Assembly: GCF_001875325.1 (NCBI RefSeq) | Contig: NZ_MDDC01000001.1 | Location: 1 to 64,000 of the forward strand | Source: Neomoorella thermoacetica | Lineage (GTDB): Bacteria > Bacillota > DSM-521 > Neomoorellales > Neomoorellaceae | DNA length: 64,000 nucleotides | Direction of reading: 5' to 3' | Shown here: in pieces, positions 18,678-27,706 of the stretch | Layout: each line of letters starts with the position of its first letter | Numbering within the stretch: position 1 is the stretch's first letter | Made by a program: the position numbers and the translations under genes | The notes under the pieces: generated by a model | The model's database searches: none | Seen by the model: the letters and a program-made list of their open reading frames with translations, nothing else | What the model was told of the DNA's origin: nothing

Positions 18678-19097
18678 GAGTGAATCACTATCTCGGTTTT
18701 CAGGTTGTACTCCTTGGCCGCTTCCAGCACCTTTTCCCAGCCCTCCCTGAGATGCAGAGACAGGTTTAATTATTTTTAATCGCGAAAACAGGCACAAAAG
18801 CGGAGTTGATGTGGAGGAAAAGTGGAGAAATAGTGGGGGATAGAGGGTTAAGTATAACTTAACCCGGAGTTTTCCTTTAGAAATGGCGGATGCTGGGTTT
18901 TTTATCTTTGCTGATATACGGACAAAAATGCCGGAATATAACCCGTACCAAGAGGACTTACAGGTACAGTGTCGAATAGTATCAAATAAGGTTTTAATCT
19001 GCCCGGTTAGCCCTGCAGTTTAAGCAAAGGGGTATGAGCGGGCGCTTTTAATATCCGGCCATCGAGAAACGGCCAATATGTCACCGGGGGCTGGCGG
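18678..19097. other. Intergenic region before the Wadjet operon, with a 21-bp palindromic hairpin
   Basis: No gene is supported. A perfect inverted repeat at 18845-18865 (GGGTTAAGT, ATA, ACTTAACCC) is followed by GGAGTTTTCC. It could be a terminator for upstream transcription or an operator for jetABCD. No convincing -35/-10 pair was found ahead of jetA. Confidence 0.5.
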
Positions 19098-20555
19098 ATG
19101 AAGCTTTTTGAGGTGATACCGGAGCGTCTGTTCCAGGTTTTTAGCGGCCGGAACCGGTATATTTACGCCGAGGCCCTGCTCCTCCTTTATGAGCAGTACC
19201 GGGTTAACCGCTTTGGCATCCAGTATGAGGTCATGCGGGATTTGATGCAGGAACTGATCGAGAGCCAGGAGGAGGCCGGCCTGGCGTTCGAGGTGGAAGA
19301 GGAACAGGAACAGGAGCCTGCCGCCAGCGGGCTTTTTAACGGCGACGGCGAGGACCAGGCCCGGTTGAAGGCCGGCGTTGTTTTACGCCGGTTGGAAAAG
19401 CTGAAATGGATCCAGGTGGAAGTGCGGGATAATTTCCGCCATTACATTGTCCTGCCCCACTACGCCAGCCGGCTGCTGGCCGTATTCCAGGAATTATGCG
19501 AGAACCGGACCGTTGAATACCAGCGTTTCGCCTTCGTTACCTACCAGCTCCTTTCCGGTGAGGAGGCCAGGCAGCGGCCCGGCTTTGCCATCCTGGAGGC
19601 CCACAGGATGACCCAGGAGTTCCTGGAGGAACTGCGGGTGCTGGCCAACAATATGAAATACCATATGGAGCAGGTGGTGGCCAAAGCCTCCATCCAGGAG
19701 GTTCTGGACCACCATTTTGAAGAGTACAAGGCCCACATCATCGACCGCAGCTACCACCGCCTCAAGACTTCGGACCATGTTTCCCGCTACCGGCAGCGGA
19801 TCCTGGCCACGGTCCAGGAGTGGCTCCTGGACCCGGAATGGATGTCCCGGACCGTGGAAGACGCCCTGCGCAACGAATTTTTTGCCACTCGGGAAGAGGC
19901 GGCGGAGCAGCTGCGCCGCGCCCTTATGGACATCGAAGAGATTTACCGCGGCCTGGACGAGATCTTTTATCAGATCGACCTGCGCCACAACCAGTACCTG
20001 CGCGCCTCCTTCGAGCGGGCCCGCTATTTAAGCCAGCACAGCTCCGGCGTCGACCAGTACCTGGCGCGGATCCTGGAGTGGACGGCGGCGGGCATCGGGA
20101 GAGGCGACCTGCCGGCGGAAAATTGCCTGCCCGGCCTGTTCAACCTGATGCGCCTCAATCAATTAAACGAGCAGTCCCTGTATACGCCGCGCCGGCGGCG
20201 GGCGCCCCACCGGCCGGAACCCCAGGTGGTGGTGGCTGTCCCCGAGGAACTGAAAAGGCAGCTGCGGGAGCAGAACCTGCAGCGGGTGCGGCAGGCCATT
20301 ACCAGGGAAAAGGTGAGCGCCTACGTCCTGGGCCGCCTGGGCGAGCGTCAGGAGATGGGCATCGAGGAGCTGGCGCCCACCAATATGGAGGAATTCCTGT
20401 ATCTCCTCTACGTTTATCTCTACGGCTACGACGGTCTGGCCGGCTACCGGCTGGTGCCGCGGGGCGCGAACCGTATCCTCGACATCGGCGGCTATCGCTT
20501 CTATGACCGGCGGATAGTGCGGGTGGATACGGGCAGGAAGCGGCGGGCCGTTTAA
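19098..20555 (+). CDS. jetA: Wadjet defence protein JetA (kleisin-like subunit)
   Basis: The 485-residue protein begins MKLFEVIPERLFQVFSG, the typical opening of the JetA family (DUF5716-like, from memory). It is largely helical, with an acidic stretch EEEQEQEPAA near residue 70 and a basic linker RRRRAPHRPEP near 365. In Wadjet, JetA is the kleisin that bridges the SMC heads of JetC and carries JetB. The order jetA-jetB-jetC-jetD on one strand with short gaps and overlaps is the canonical operon. The complex extrudes DNA loops and cuts small closed circular DNA, so it blocks plasmids. The ribosome site is weak (GGGGGCTGGCGG). The DUF5716 look suggests Wadjet type III, with modest certainty. 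Confidence 0.87.
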   Translation: MKLFEVIPERLFQVFSGRNRYIYAEALLLLYEQYRVNRFGIQYEVMRDLMQELIESQEEAGLAFEVEEEQEQEPAASGLFNGDGEDQARLKAGVVLRRLEKLKWIQVEVRDNFRHYIVLPHYASRLLAVFQELCENRTVEYQRFAFVTYQLLSGEEARQRPGFAILEAHRMTQEFLEELRVLANNMKYHMEQVVAKASIQEVLDHHFEEYKAHIIDRSYHRLKTSDHVSRYRQRILATVQEWLLDPEWMSRTVEDALRNEFFATREEAAEQLRRALMDIEEIYRGLDEIFYQIDLRHNQYLRASFERARYLSQHSSGVDQYLARILEWTAAGIGRGDLPAENCLPGLFNLMRLNQLNEQSLYTPRRRRAPHRPEPQVVVAVPEELKRQLREQNLQRVRQAITREKVSAYVLGRLGERQEMGIEELAPTNMEEFLYLLYVYLYGYDGLAGYRLVPRGANRILDIGGYRFYDRRIVRVDTGRKRRAV

Positions 20556-20616
20556 AGCTGCTAGCGGGGAAGGGGCGCTACCTGTAAGACACAGGAAGAG
20601 GTAAAGGGGGAAACCG

Positions 20617-21231
20617 GTGCTTAACCTCGGGGAAAACCTTAGCGAGCAGGAAGCCGGGCGGTTGCGGGAGGTCATCAACCGCCTGCTGGCCGTTAATTTT
20701 CTAAACAAGGAACAGGAGCGGGAGCATTACCTGGTGGCGCGGCGCCACCGCCAGGTTGTGGAGGAGTTTTTCCGCTTCCTCGGCTGGGAGATCGTCTTTG
20801 ACGACCGCCACGAATGCCTCTTTGTCCTGTCCCCGGAGGCCGGCTGCCGGCGCAACCTGACCCGGGAAGAAAGCATCTGGCTCCTGGTCCTGCGCCTCAT
20901 CTACCAGGAAAAGCGCCAGGGCCTTTCTTTGAGCGAGTTCCCGGTCACTACCCTCCACGAGATCCGGGCCAAGTATGAAGCCTTCCGCCTGCCCCTTTTT
21001 AATAAGACCAGGCTGCAGGAACTGGTGCGCCTGGGCACCCAGTACAAACTCCTGGAACCCCTGGATGACGACATCAGGTCCGACGACTGCGCCTTCCGCC
21101 TGTTCCATACCCTCCTTTACGCCGTCCAGGCGGATACGGTAGAGAAGCTGTACCAGAAGATCGCCGGCTATGAACCGGGGAAAGAGGAGGGGTTGCTGGA
21201 TGAAGTGGATGCGCCGCCTGCGGCTGATTAA
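20617..21231 (+). CDS. jetB: Wadjet defence protein JetB (KITE-like subunit)
   Basis: The 204-residue winged-helix protein is in the second position of the Wadjet operon. It contains LREVINRLLAVNFLNKEQ at the front, a middle RNLTREESIWLLVLRLIY and an end rich in acidic residues, which fits the MukE/KITE-like JetB subunit that binds the JetA kleisin. GTG is the start, with AAAGGGGG six bases before it. The 3' end overlaps jetC by 32 bp, so the two are probably coupled in translation. The assignment rests more on position and size than on a signature motif. Confidence 0.83.
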   Translation: MLNLGENLSEQEAGRLREVINRLLAVNFLNKEQEREHYLVARRHRQVVEEFFRFLGWEIVFDDRHECLFVLSPEAGCRRNLTREESIWLLVLRLIYQEKRQGLSLSEFPVTTLHEIRAKYEAFRLPLFNKTRLQELVRLGTQYKLLEPLDDDIRSDDCAFRLFHTLLYAVQADTVEKLYQKIAGYEPGKEEGLLDEVDAPPAAD

Positions 21232-24200
21232 CTGGCACTATTTTTATGACGAGACCCTGGAGTTCGGCCGCCAGACCCTCATCGCCGGCCGCAACAGCGC
21301 CGGCAAGTCCACCATCATCGACGCCCTGCAGGTTCTCCTGGTAGCCAACCAGCGGCAGATCCGCTTCAATTCGGCGGCCCACGACGAGGCCAGGCGTTCC
21401 CTCATCAGCTACCTGCGGGGCAAAACCGGCGGGGAAGAAAAGAAGTACTTGCGGGAAGGGGATTTTACCAGCTACATCGCCGCCGAGTTTTATGACCAGC
21501 AAAAGAGGGAGACCTTTGTGGTCGGCGTGGTGATGGACGTCTATGGTGACGATGCCATCGACGACGAATACTTTATCCTCGCCGGGGTGCAGCTGGCCGA
21601 CCTGGATTTCTGGAGCCCGGCGGAGCGCTGGAAAAACCGGGAGGAGTTTCACCGCTATTGTCAAAACCTGCCGGGACGCCATATCTTCGAGCGGAGCAAG
21701 GCCGGCTACCAGAAGGCCCTCCTCAACCGCCTGGGTCAGGTAAACGAGCGCTTTTTTCCGGTTTTCGTCAAGGCCCTTTCCTTTAAGCCCATCCAGAACG
21801 TGCGGGATTTCGTCTACCAGTATATCCTGGACGAGAAGGAACTGCAGCTGGACCTCCTGCGGCAGAACTTTGAAATCCACGAGCGCTACCGGGCGGAGCT
21901 GGAAGCCCTGGAAGAGCGCCGGGAGCAGCTGGAAGCCATCTGCCGCCAGTTCGACACTTTTGCCCGGCTGCGGGATACGGTGGTCGTCCAGGAGTATGTC
22001 ATCCGCGGCCTGAAGCATGTCCGGGAGGTGGAGCTGCGGGACCACCTGGCGGAGGAGATACGCTTCCTGGCAGCCGAGGTGGAGCGGTTGGGCCGGGAGC
22101 TGGACCTGGCGCGGGCCAGGCATCAGGAAGCAGGGGACAAGGCCCGGGAGGCCTATCAGAAGTGGCAGGGCCACCAGGCCAGGCAGCGGGAGCAGGAGTT
22201 AAAGGAAGGCCTGGCCCGCCTGGATAAGGATTTGCAGGAACAGGAGCGGCTGCTGGCGATCCTGCGCCAGACCCTCAACCGGGAGAAGGCCCTGCTGGCC
22301 GGCCTGCAGGAGATGGAAGAAGACGAATACTGGCAGTGGCAGCCGGGGGAGCAGGAGCGCCTGGGACAGGCCCTGGAGCTGCTGTCCGGATTGGTTCCAG
22401 CCGGGGACGCTGATTGGTTACCAGGGGAGGATACCGTTGCCGCGGTGCGGGATACGGGTCTTTTCCTGGCCGGGTTGTACAGCCGCTGCGCCCGGGCCGC
22501 CGGCCGCCTGGAGGACCGGCTGGCATTGCTGCAGCAGGAAAAAGCAGAACTGGAAGAGCAGATCCGCGACCTGGAGAACAAGAAGCGTCCCTACCCTCCC
22601 AGTGTCCTCAACTTAAAAAGGCTCCTGGAAGAGCGCTTGAACAGGCGCTCGCCGGTTTGGATCTTCTGCGAAGAAATGGACCTGAAGGATGAAACCTGGC
22701 GGGACGCCGTGGAGGGGTATTTATACACCCAGCGCTTCGACCTGCTGGTGGAACCCCGGGTCTTTGCCGAGGCCCTGGCCATTTACGAGAGGGAAAAAGG
22801 GAAGCACCAGGTGGAAGGAGTCGGCCTGGTGGATACGGAGAAGGAGCAGAAGTACCTGGGTACGGCGCAGGAGGGTTCCCTGGCGGAGGAGATGGTAACG
22901 GCCAACCCGGTCATCCAGGCGCACATCGACCACCTCCTGGGCCGGGTCATGAAAGCCAGGGACGAGCAGGACCTGCGCCGTTACCGTACTGCCATCACCA
23001 GGACATGTATGTCCTATCACAACCTGGTGGCCAGGCAGCTAGAAAAGCACCGCTACGCCGTTCCCTATATCGGTGCCCGGGCCATTGCGCGCCAGCTGGA
23101 GATCAAACGCCGGGCCCTGGCGGAGACGAAAGAGCAGATAGAGATGCTGCAGGGCAGGAGGGATAAGCTGGCGGCCTGGCTGGAACGCCTGGCCGACAAG
23201 AAGTCCCTTTACGCCGGCATCAGCGAGCAGCTGGACCTCCCGGCCCGCATCCGGCGTTTAGAGGAGGAGCGGGCCGCCCTGGCCACCGAACTGGAGCGGC
23301 TGGACCTGGGGGAAGTGGAGCGTTTAAAAGAAGAATATTACTACTGGGACCGCCGCGAAAAAGAACTGTTGAACGAGATCACCGAAATTAGCGGATTTAA
23401 AAAAAGCCGCGAGAACGAGTTAAACCAGAAGCAGACGGAGCTGCACCTGCAGGAGACGAGGGTGCAGGAGGCCCTGGCCTTCTGGCAGTCCTGGCGGGAG
23501 CAGTATCCGGTGGAACTCCTGCCCCGGGCCGAGGAACGCTGGCGGGAGGTGGAGGGCCAGGACCTGCCCACGGCCAGCAAGCTCGTCAACTGGGAGAACA
23601 GCCAGAAGGGCAATATCACCAGGCGGGAGCAGGAGTTCCAGCGCCTGCGCGACTTGCGCCAAGAGTACAACCTGCGCTACACCTACAACGCCGATCCCGG
23701 TGCACCGGATAATGAAGCCTACCAGCCCCTGCTGGCGGAAATCGCCACCGTGGATATTCCCCGCTACCGGCAAAAGCTGGCCGAGGCCCTGAAGCAGTCG
23801 GAAGAGGAATTTAAATCCCATTTTATCTTCAAGCTCCGCGAGGCCATCGAAGCGGCGCGGCGGGATTTCAACGAGCTCAACTACGCCCTGAAAAACTTCC
23901 CCTTCCACGAGGACCGCTACCACTTTGAGATTAAACCCAGCGAGAGGTACAGGCGTTTTTACGATGTGATCATGGACCCTGGGGTGATGGAGCAGGGTTC
24001 CCTTTTTGAGCTGCCCGAGGACGACCGGGCGGCCGTTCTTCACGAGCTCTTTGAGAAGCTCATCCGCGGCGAGGCCGGTGAATTGGAGGAGTTCACCGAT
24101 TACCGCAACTACCTGGATTTCGACATCGTGGTCACCAGCGGTGAACACCGCTATTCCTTCTCCCAGGTGCTGCGGGAAAAATCGGGCGGCGAAACCCAGA

Positions 24201-24781
24201 CACCCTTTTACGTCGCCATTCTGGCCTCCTTCAATCATCTTTATGACACGGGCAAGACAGTACGGCTGGTGGTGTTCGACGAGGCCTTCAATAAAATGGA
24301 CGAAGAGCGCATCCAGACCAGCCTCCGCCTCATTAAGCGCATGAACCTGCAGCTCATTGCCGCCGTACCCGATGAGAAGATGCAGCATATGGCGCCGGAA
24401 GTCGATACCACCCTGCTGGTGCACCGCAACGGCTTCCATTGTTTCGTAGACATGATCAGCCGCCAGGAAGTGCTGGCCGGCGATGGGGTGTCAACCGGCG
24501 ACGGGCAGCCGGCCGGCTCTGGCGATAAGGCCGGGGACCGGGAAGAAAGGCCGGAGGAAGCGGGCTTTGGGGGCCCCGGCGGGGAGGCCGCCCCGGCCAT
24601 AACTTCTGCCGCTGGCCCGAACCGCCCCGTCGGGGAAGAAGATGGTCACCGGGGCCAGGCCGGCGGCTCTGCCGGCAAAGAAGACAACGGGCCGCAGCGA
24701 GGGGGTGTGAGGAATGGCCGGGACGGGCAGGGACCTGTACGCGCAGTACCGGTCCAGGATTCTCTCTTTGCTGATCAGTAA
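21200..24781 (+). CDS. jetC: Wadjet defence protein JetC (SMC/MukB-like ATPase)
   Basis: The 1193-residue SMC-type motor has Walker A GRNSAGKST at residues 30-38, two long Glu/Arg/Leu coiled-coil arms with a hinge region in the middle, a signature EKSGGETQTPFYVAIL near 994, and Walker B VRLVVFDEAFNKMD near 1023. JetC pairs extrude DNA with ATP and present it to the JetD nuclease. The ATG at 21200 is chosen because GAGGAGG lies about 9 bases upstream and the conserved MRRLRLINWHYF follows; an earlier ATG at 21170 lacks this. The last 100 residues are a Gly/Pro/Asp-rich low-complexity tail beyond the head domain. The final 68 bp overlap jetD in another frame. Confidence 0.9.
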   Translation: MKWMRRLRLINWHYFYDETLEFGRQTLIAGRNSAGKSTIIDALQVLLVANQRQIRFNSAAHDEARRSLISYLRGKTGGEEKKYLREGDFTSYIAAEFYDQQKRETFVVGVVMDVYGDDAIDDEYFILAGVQLADLDFWSPAERWKNREEFHRYCQNLPGRHIFERSKAGYQKALLNRLGQVNERFFPVFVKALSFKPIQNVRDFVYQYILDEKELQLDLLRQNFEIHERYRAELEALEERREQLEAICRQFDTFARLRDTVVVQEYVIRGLKHVREVELRDHLAEEIRFLAAEVERLGRELDLARARHQEAGDKAREAYQKWQGHQARQREQELKEGLARLDKDLQEQERLLAILRQTLNREKALLAGLQEMEEDEYWQWQPGEQERLGQALELLSGLVPAGDADWLPGEDTVAAVRDTGLFLAGLYSRCARAAGRLEDRLALLQQEKAELEEQIRDLENKKRPYPPSVLNLKRLLEERLNRRSPVWIFCEEMDLKDETWRDAVEGYLYTQRFDLLVEPRVFAEALAIYEREKGKHQVEGVGLVDTEKEQKYLGTAQEGSLAEEMVTANPVIQAHIDHLLGRVMKARDEQDLRRYRTAITRTCMSYHNLVARQLEKHRYAVPYIGARAIARQLEIKRRALAETKEQIEMLQGRRDKLAAWLERLADKKSLYAGISEQLDLPARIRRLEEERAALATELERLDLGEVERLKEEYYYWDRREKELLNEITEISGFKKSRENELNQKQTELHLQETRVQEALAFWQSWREQYPVELLPRAEERWREVEGQDLPTASKLVNWENSQKGNITRREQEFQRLRDLRQEYNLRYTYNADPGAPDNEAYQPLLAEIATVDIPRYRQKLAEALKQSEEEFKSHFIFKLREAIEAARRDFNELNYALKNFPFHEDRYHFEIKPSERYRRFYDVIMDPGVMEQGSLFELPEDDRAAVLHELFEKLIRGEAGELEEFTDYRNYLDFDIVVTSGEHRYSFSQVLREKSGGETQTPFYVAILASFNHLYDTGKTVRLVVFDEAFNKMDEERIQTSLRLIKRMNLQLIAAVPDEKMQHMAPEVDTTLLVHRNGFHCFVDMISRQEVLAGDGVSTGDGQPAGSGDKAGDREERPEEAGFGGPGGEAAPAITSAAGPNRPVGEEDGHRGQAGGSAGKEDNGPQRGGVRNGRDGQGPVRAVPVQDSLFADQ

Positions 24782-26159
24782 ATACGAAGGGAGCCGCTCC
24801 TTTCAAACCGGAATCCCGGGCAAGCAGCGGCCCCAGTTTACCATGAAAAAGAGCCCCCTGGCTGGCGATTATTTTGATGAGATGGACCACCGCAAAAGGG
24901 AGGCCATCCACGCCGTCCTGGCCGAACTGGCTTCTGCCGGCGTGATAGAGGTTACCTGGCCCCGCTTCCAGGAAGGCCGGCAGGTGGAAAAAGTATATTT
25001 AAACTTTGACGCCATCCCCCGAGCCTATGAGCTGGCGGGCCTGGTACCCAGGGCGGAACAGCTCCGTAGGCTGCGCCAGGTCCTGGCTCCCCTGGCTTCC
25101 CACCCCTGGGAGTGGGTGCGGCGATGGTGGGCCGGGGTGGACGCGGCCCTGGCCCGGCGCCGGGCGGCCGGACTGGATCTGGAGGACCTGGAGGGCTACG
25201 GGGAACTGGTAAAAGTGCTACTGGCCCTCCCGGAGCTGGATGATATTATACCAGAACGTATTTTCAGCCAGCGGGTCCTGGGGGATTCCAAGGCTTTCGA
25301 GCAGAGGGTGAAAAAGCGGCTGCTGGCCCTGCTCAAACGGTATGGCCCGGAAGAATACGAAACTGATGAAGAGTACCTGGACAGCGTCGGGCTGACTGAT
25401 AATCCCAAAATGGTGCTGGTGGCCGGACCCTTTATTATCCGGGTGGGAAAGACCACCGTCGACATGGGGGAACTTCCGGGCGGCCTGGGTCTGGCCGCTC
25501 ATACGGTGCGGGCCATGGAGATAACGGCTGTTGCCGCCCGTTGGGTTCTCCTGGTGGAGAATTTGACCAGTTACTATCAGGTTGTCCAGGGTGGTAGTGA
25601 GGGGGCTGTACCTTGCCGGGAAAGGGGAGGGGGCCGGGGTTTAGCGGTTGAAGGGCCGGAGTGGGCCGCAGAGGATCAGGAGAAAACGGTGGCACCGCCC
25701 TGTTTTCCGGGTACGGTTGGTAGCGCCGACACCCCTGCCGGTGAAACATGGCGGCGCCCGGCGGGTTTGGTAGTATATACCGGCGGCTTCCCCCACCGCG
25801 GCGTGCAGCTTTTTTTACGCAAGCTCCAGGATTACCGGGAATCCCCTGGAGCCACCGCCAGGCCCCCGGTCTACCACTGGGGCGATATGGACTACGGCGG
25901 CATCCGCATTTGCGAATACATCCGCCGCAACTTAATTCCCGATTTGCAACCCTACCTTATGGATGTCACTACTTATACCAGGTATTTGCCGGTCGGAATA
26001 CCCTTCGGCGACGAGTATGCCGCCAGGCTCCGGCACCTGTCTGAGGACCCGGCTTACGCCCCCTGGCACCCCCTCCTGCAAGCCATGCTGAAGCACCACA
26101 AATGGGTGGAGCAGGAGAGCATGGGGCCGGGTGCAACTCCACCTGTCCTGCCGCCTTAA
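24714..26159 (+). CDS. jetD: Wadjet defence protein JetD (Toprim nuclease)
   Basis: The 481-residue protein has an N-terminal helical/winged-helix part (DUF3322-like) and a C-terminal Toprim fold. The catalytic Glu is in VLLVENLTSYY (about 279-289), and the Asp pair is in HWGDMDYGG (about 388). This is the plasmid-cutting subunit, related to topoisomerase VI A and Spo11. Between these motifs, at about 290-350, lies a Gly/Glu/Pro-rich stretch that interrupts the conserved fold before VVYTGGFPHRGVQLFL; this looks like an insertion. The start is the ATG inside jetC (68-bp overlap). It ends soon after HHKWVEQE, near the usual family end. Confidence 0.88.
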   Translation: MAGTGRDLYAQYRSRILSLLISKYEGSRSFQTGIPGKQRPQFTMKKSPLAGDYFDEMDHRKREAIHAVLAELASAGVIEVTWPRFQEGRQVEKVYLNFDAIPRAYELAGLVPRAEQLRRLRQVLAPLASHPWEWVRRWWAGVDAALARRRAAGLDLEDLEGYGELVKVLLALPELDDIIPERIFSQRVLGDSKAFEQRVKKRLLALLKRYGPEEYETDEEYLDSVGLTDNPKMVLVAGPFIIRVGKTTVDMGELPGGLGLAAHTVRAMEITAVAARWVLLVENLTSYYQVVQGGSEGAVPCRERGGGRGLAVEGPEWAAEDQEKTVAPPCFPGTVGSADTPAGETWRRPAGLVVYTGGFPHRGVQLFLRKLQDYRESPGATARPPVYHWGDMDYGGIRICEYIRRNLIPDLQPYLMDVTTYTRYLPVGIPFGDEYAARLRHLSEDPAYAPWHPLLQAMLKHHKWVEQESMGPGATPPVLPP

Positions 26160-26206
26160 GCAGCGGGACCGTATTTCAACTTAAAAATCTTTTTTGCCGC
26201 CGGCAG

Positions 26207-26659
26207 CTACATGGGCCGGGTACCAGTTAGGAAACAGGCCGTAAAAAGACCGGCCAGGATGAGGGGGATATAGCGCAAAGTCAGCCATAAAGGTTTTTGC
26301 TCCGGCATAAAGGCTGTCCCCAGGGCTGTAACAGCCATGAACAGGAAGGCCTCGCCCCAAACGGCCGTAATAATGGCGTTGGTCCGCAGGAAAAGGGGGT
26401 TGGTGGCCAGGCCGGCGGGATAATTCCAGCGGGAATAGGCTGCTGTGAGGGGTTCCTCCGTGGCCAGGGTGGCCAACCAGGCGGCCCCCAGGACCAGGTT
26501 GCCGCAAAAGTCGGTAGCTACAGCCGGCAGGGCTTTACCGGCCAGGGTTAGAAGACCGGTGACCAGCTGCCGGCCTTGCAGCACCTCTTGGCAATGATTG
26601 GCAGCGACAGCGGGCTGGATCCCCGGGGGCGGGCCATCCACCCGCAGGCATAATGGCAA
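26207..26659 (-). CDS. Small membrane protein of unknown function
   Basis: The 150-residue frame on the minus strand encodes three to four hydrophobic segments: LVTGLLTLAGKALPAVA, LVLGAAWLATLA, AVWGEAFLFMAVTALG and YIPLILAGLFTACF. The residue pattern YSRWNYP followed by NPLFLRTNAIITAVWG looks natural, so it is or was a real gene. The front 30 residues look atypical, and no ribosome site precedes the ATG, so the true start may be lost. It lies convergent to jetD with no link to it. I cannot name the family. Confidence 0.4.
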   Translation of the reverse strand: MPLCLRVDGPPPGIQPAVAANHCQEVLQGRQLVTGLLTLAGKALPAVATDFCGNLVLGAAWLATLATEEPLTAAYSRWNYPAGLATNPLFLRTNAIITAVWGEAFLFMAVTALGTAFMPEQKPLWLTLRYIPLILAGLFTACFLTGTRPM

Positions 26660-26734
26660 CTACTCGCATATCCTGCGGTACTACTGACCAGCCGGGCGTC
26701 GGTCTACCACTGGGGTTCTCCCCCCAAAACAGGA

Positions 26735-27313
26735 CTATTGAAGGGGGGCGAAAATTTCCCTTGCTTCTACTGCAAATCCTTTCAAAAACAGGGATTTAGC
26801 CTGGCCCGATCCTTCGACATGATTGACAAGGACAAAATTTCCATCCTGTGGCTGAAAAACATCAATGCTCTTATCTTCCGGGTCTACAATCCAGTATTCC
26901 TTTACTCCGCATCGCGCGTAAACACGGGCTTTTTTCTTTAAGTCATAATAGCCTGTAGAAGGAGAAAGAATCTCTATTACCAGGTCGGGAGCCCCTTTTA
27001 TTTTTGTTGTTTCGATTATATGCATTCTATCCTTCGCGATAAAGATAATATCCGGCTGGTAGGTTTCTTTTTCCTCTAAAAATACGTCTACAGGTGCGGT
27101 AAAAAGTATCCCCAAATCCTTTCCCGCAAGGAAAAACAACAGCTTTTCAATCAGACGCATTAGTATGATCTGGTGATAGGTACCGGGTGCAGGCGTCATA
27201 ACGAGTTTACCTCCGATTAGCTGAAAGGGAGCTCCTTCAGGCAGCCTGGCGTAGTCATCGTAGGTATAGCTGTCCTTAATTGGGATTATCATTTCCTCCT
27301 GGTAAATACCCAT
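26735..27313 (-). CDS. Uma2-family (DUF820) restriction endonuclease-fold protein
   Basis: The protein of about 192 residues has the Uma2/DUF820 signature: YDDYARLPEGAPFQLIGG at the front, then TYQPDIIFI, APDLVIEILSPST and CGVKEYWIVDPEDKSI. The Asp, Glu and Lys set around PDI, VIEIL and DLKKKA corresponds to a PD-(D/E)xK nuclease core. The family is spread in cyanobacteria and Firmicutes, often near mobile DNA, and its role is not settled. The start chosen is the ATG at 27313, because GGAG lies 9 bases upstream; the ATG at 27322 touches the same GGAG. It is transcribed away from cas3 of locus 1. Confidence 0.88.
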   Translation of the reverse strand: MGIYQEEMIIPIKDSYTYDDYARLPEGAPFQLIGGKLVMTPAPGTYHQIILMRLIEKLLFFLAGKDLGILFTAPVDVFLEEKETYQPDIIFIAKDRMHIIETTKIKGAPDLVIEILSPSTGYYDLKKKARVYARCGVKEYWIVDPEDKSIDVFQPQDGNFVLVNHVEGSGQAKSLFLKGFAVEAREIFAPLQ

Positions 27314-27706
27314 ATCAGTCATCTCCGTTCATGACGAATTCGCAGCAGGCCTTTTCGGCATCTTAAACCCGGCCCAGGCTAAAGGTCACTAATCTAAGTT
27401 TAGTATAACCATTACTTACCTGGGTTTTCAATCCTGGTGTCTGGATGAATTTATCTGCTACATCCCGCACCCTGTGGATAACCACTCCTAAAGATGATGT
27501 TTAACTATTTCGAGGAAATATATCTTTTGCTCGTAAATGAAGATAAAGCGGCTGGCCTTACACCATTTGAGCACGGGGTTGTAAATTTTTATCTTTTCAT
27601 GGAAAACATAACCTAAAAAGGAGGAATTAGACTATACTATGTCGAATATTGTTTATAAGAAAACTACATCCGTCTTTCATCTTGGCTGAAAGGTTGAGGC
27701 AAACAT
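27314..27706. other. Divergent upstream region of cas3 (locus 1) and the Uma2 gene
   Basis: About 390 bp lie between two divergent genes and must hold the promoter of CRISPR-Cas locus 1. The region is AT-richer than its surroundings. An AAAAAGGAGGAATTAG at 27615-27630 looks like a ribosome site, but no convincing gene follows it except a 16-codon frame (27639-27689) spaced too far. No clear -35/-10 pair was fixed. Confidence 0.45.

Noticed and set aside
19820-20506. 228-codon frame inside jetA in another reading frame
   Set aside because: Low-complexity Gly/Pro/Ala/Arg composition typical of a shadow frame.
23420-24439. 339-codon antisense frame within jetC
   Set aside because: It is opposite the conserved SMC head motifs and has no domain of its own.
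27426-27445. GTTTTCAATCCTGG upstream of cas3 in locus 1, resembling the repeat tail in reverse
   Set aside because: Only about 11 bases match, the orientation is opposite to the cas genes, and no stem is present; probably chance.
27639-27689. 16-codon open frame before cas3
   Set aside because: The GGAGG is 14 nt away, too far for normal initiation, and the peptide has no features.
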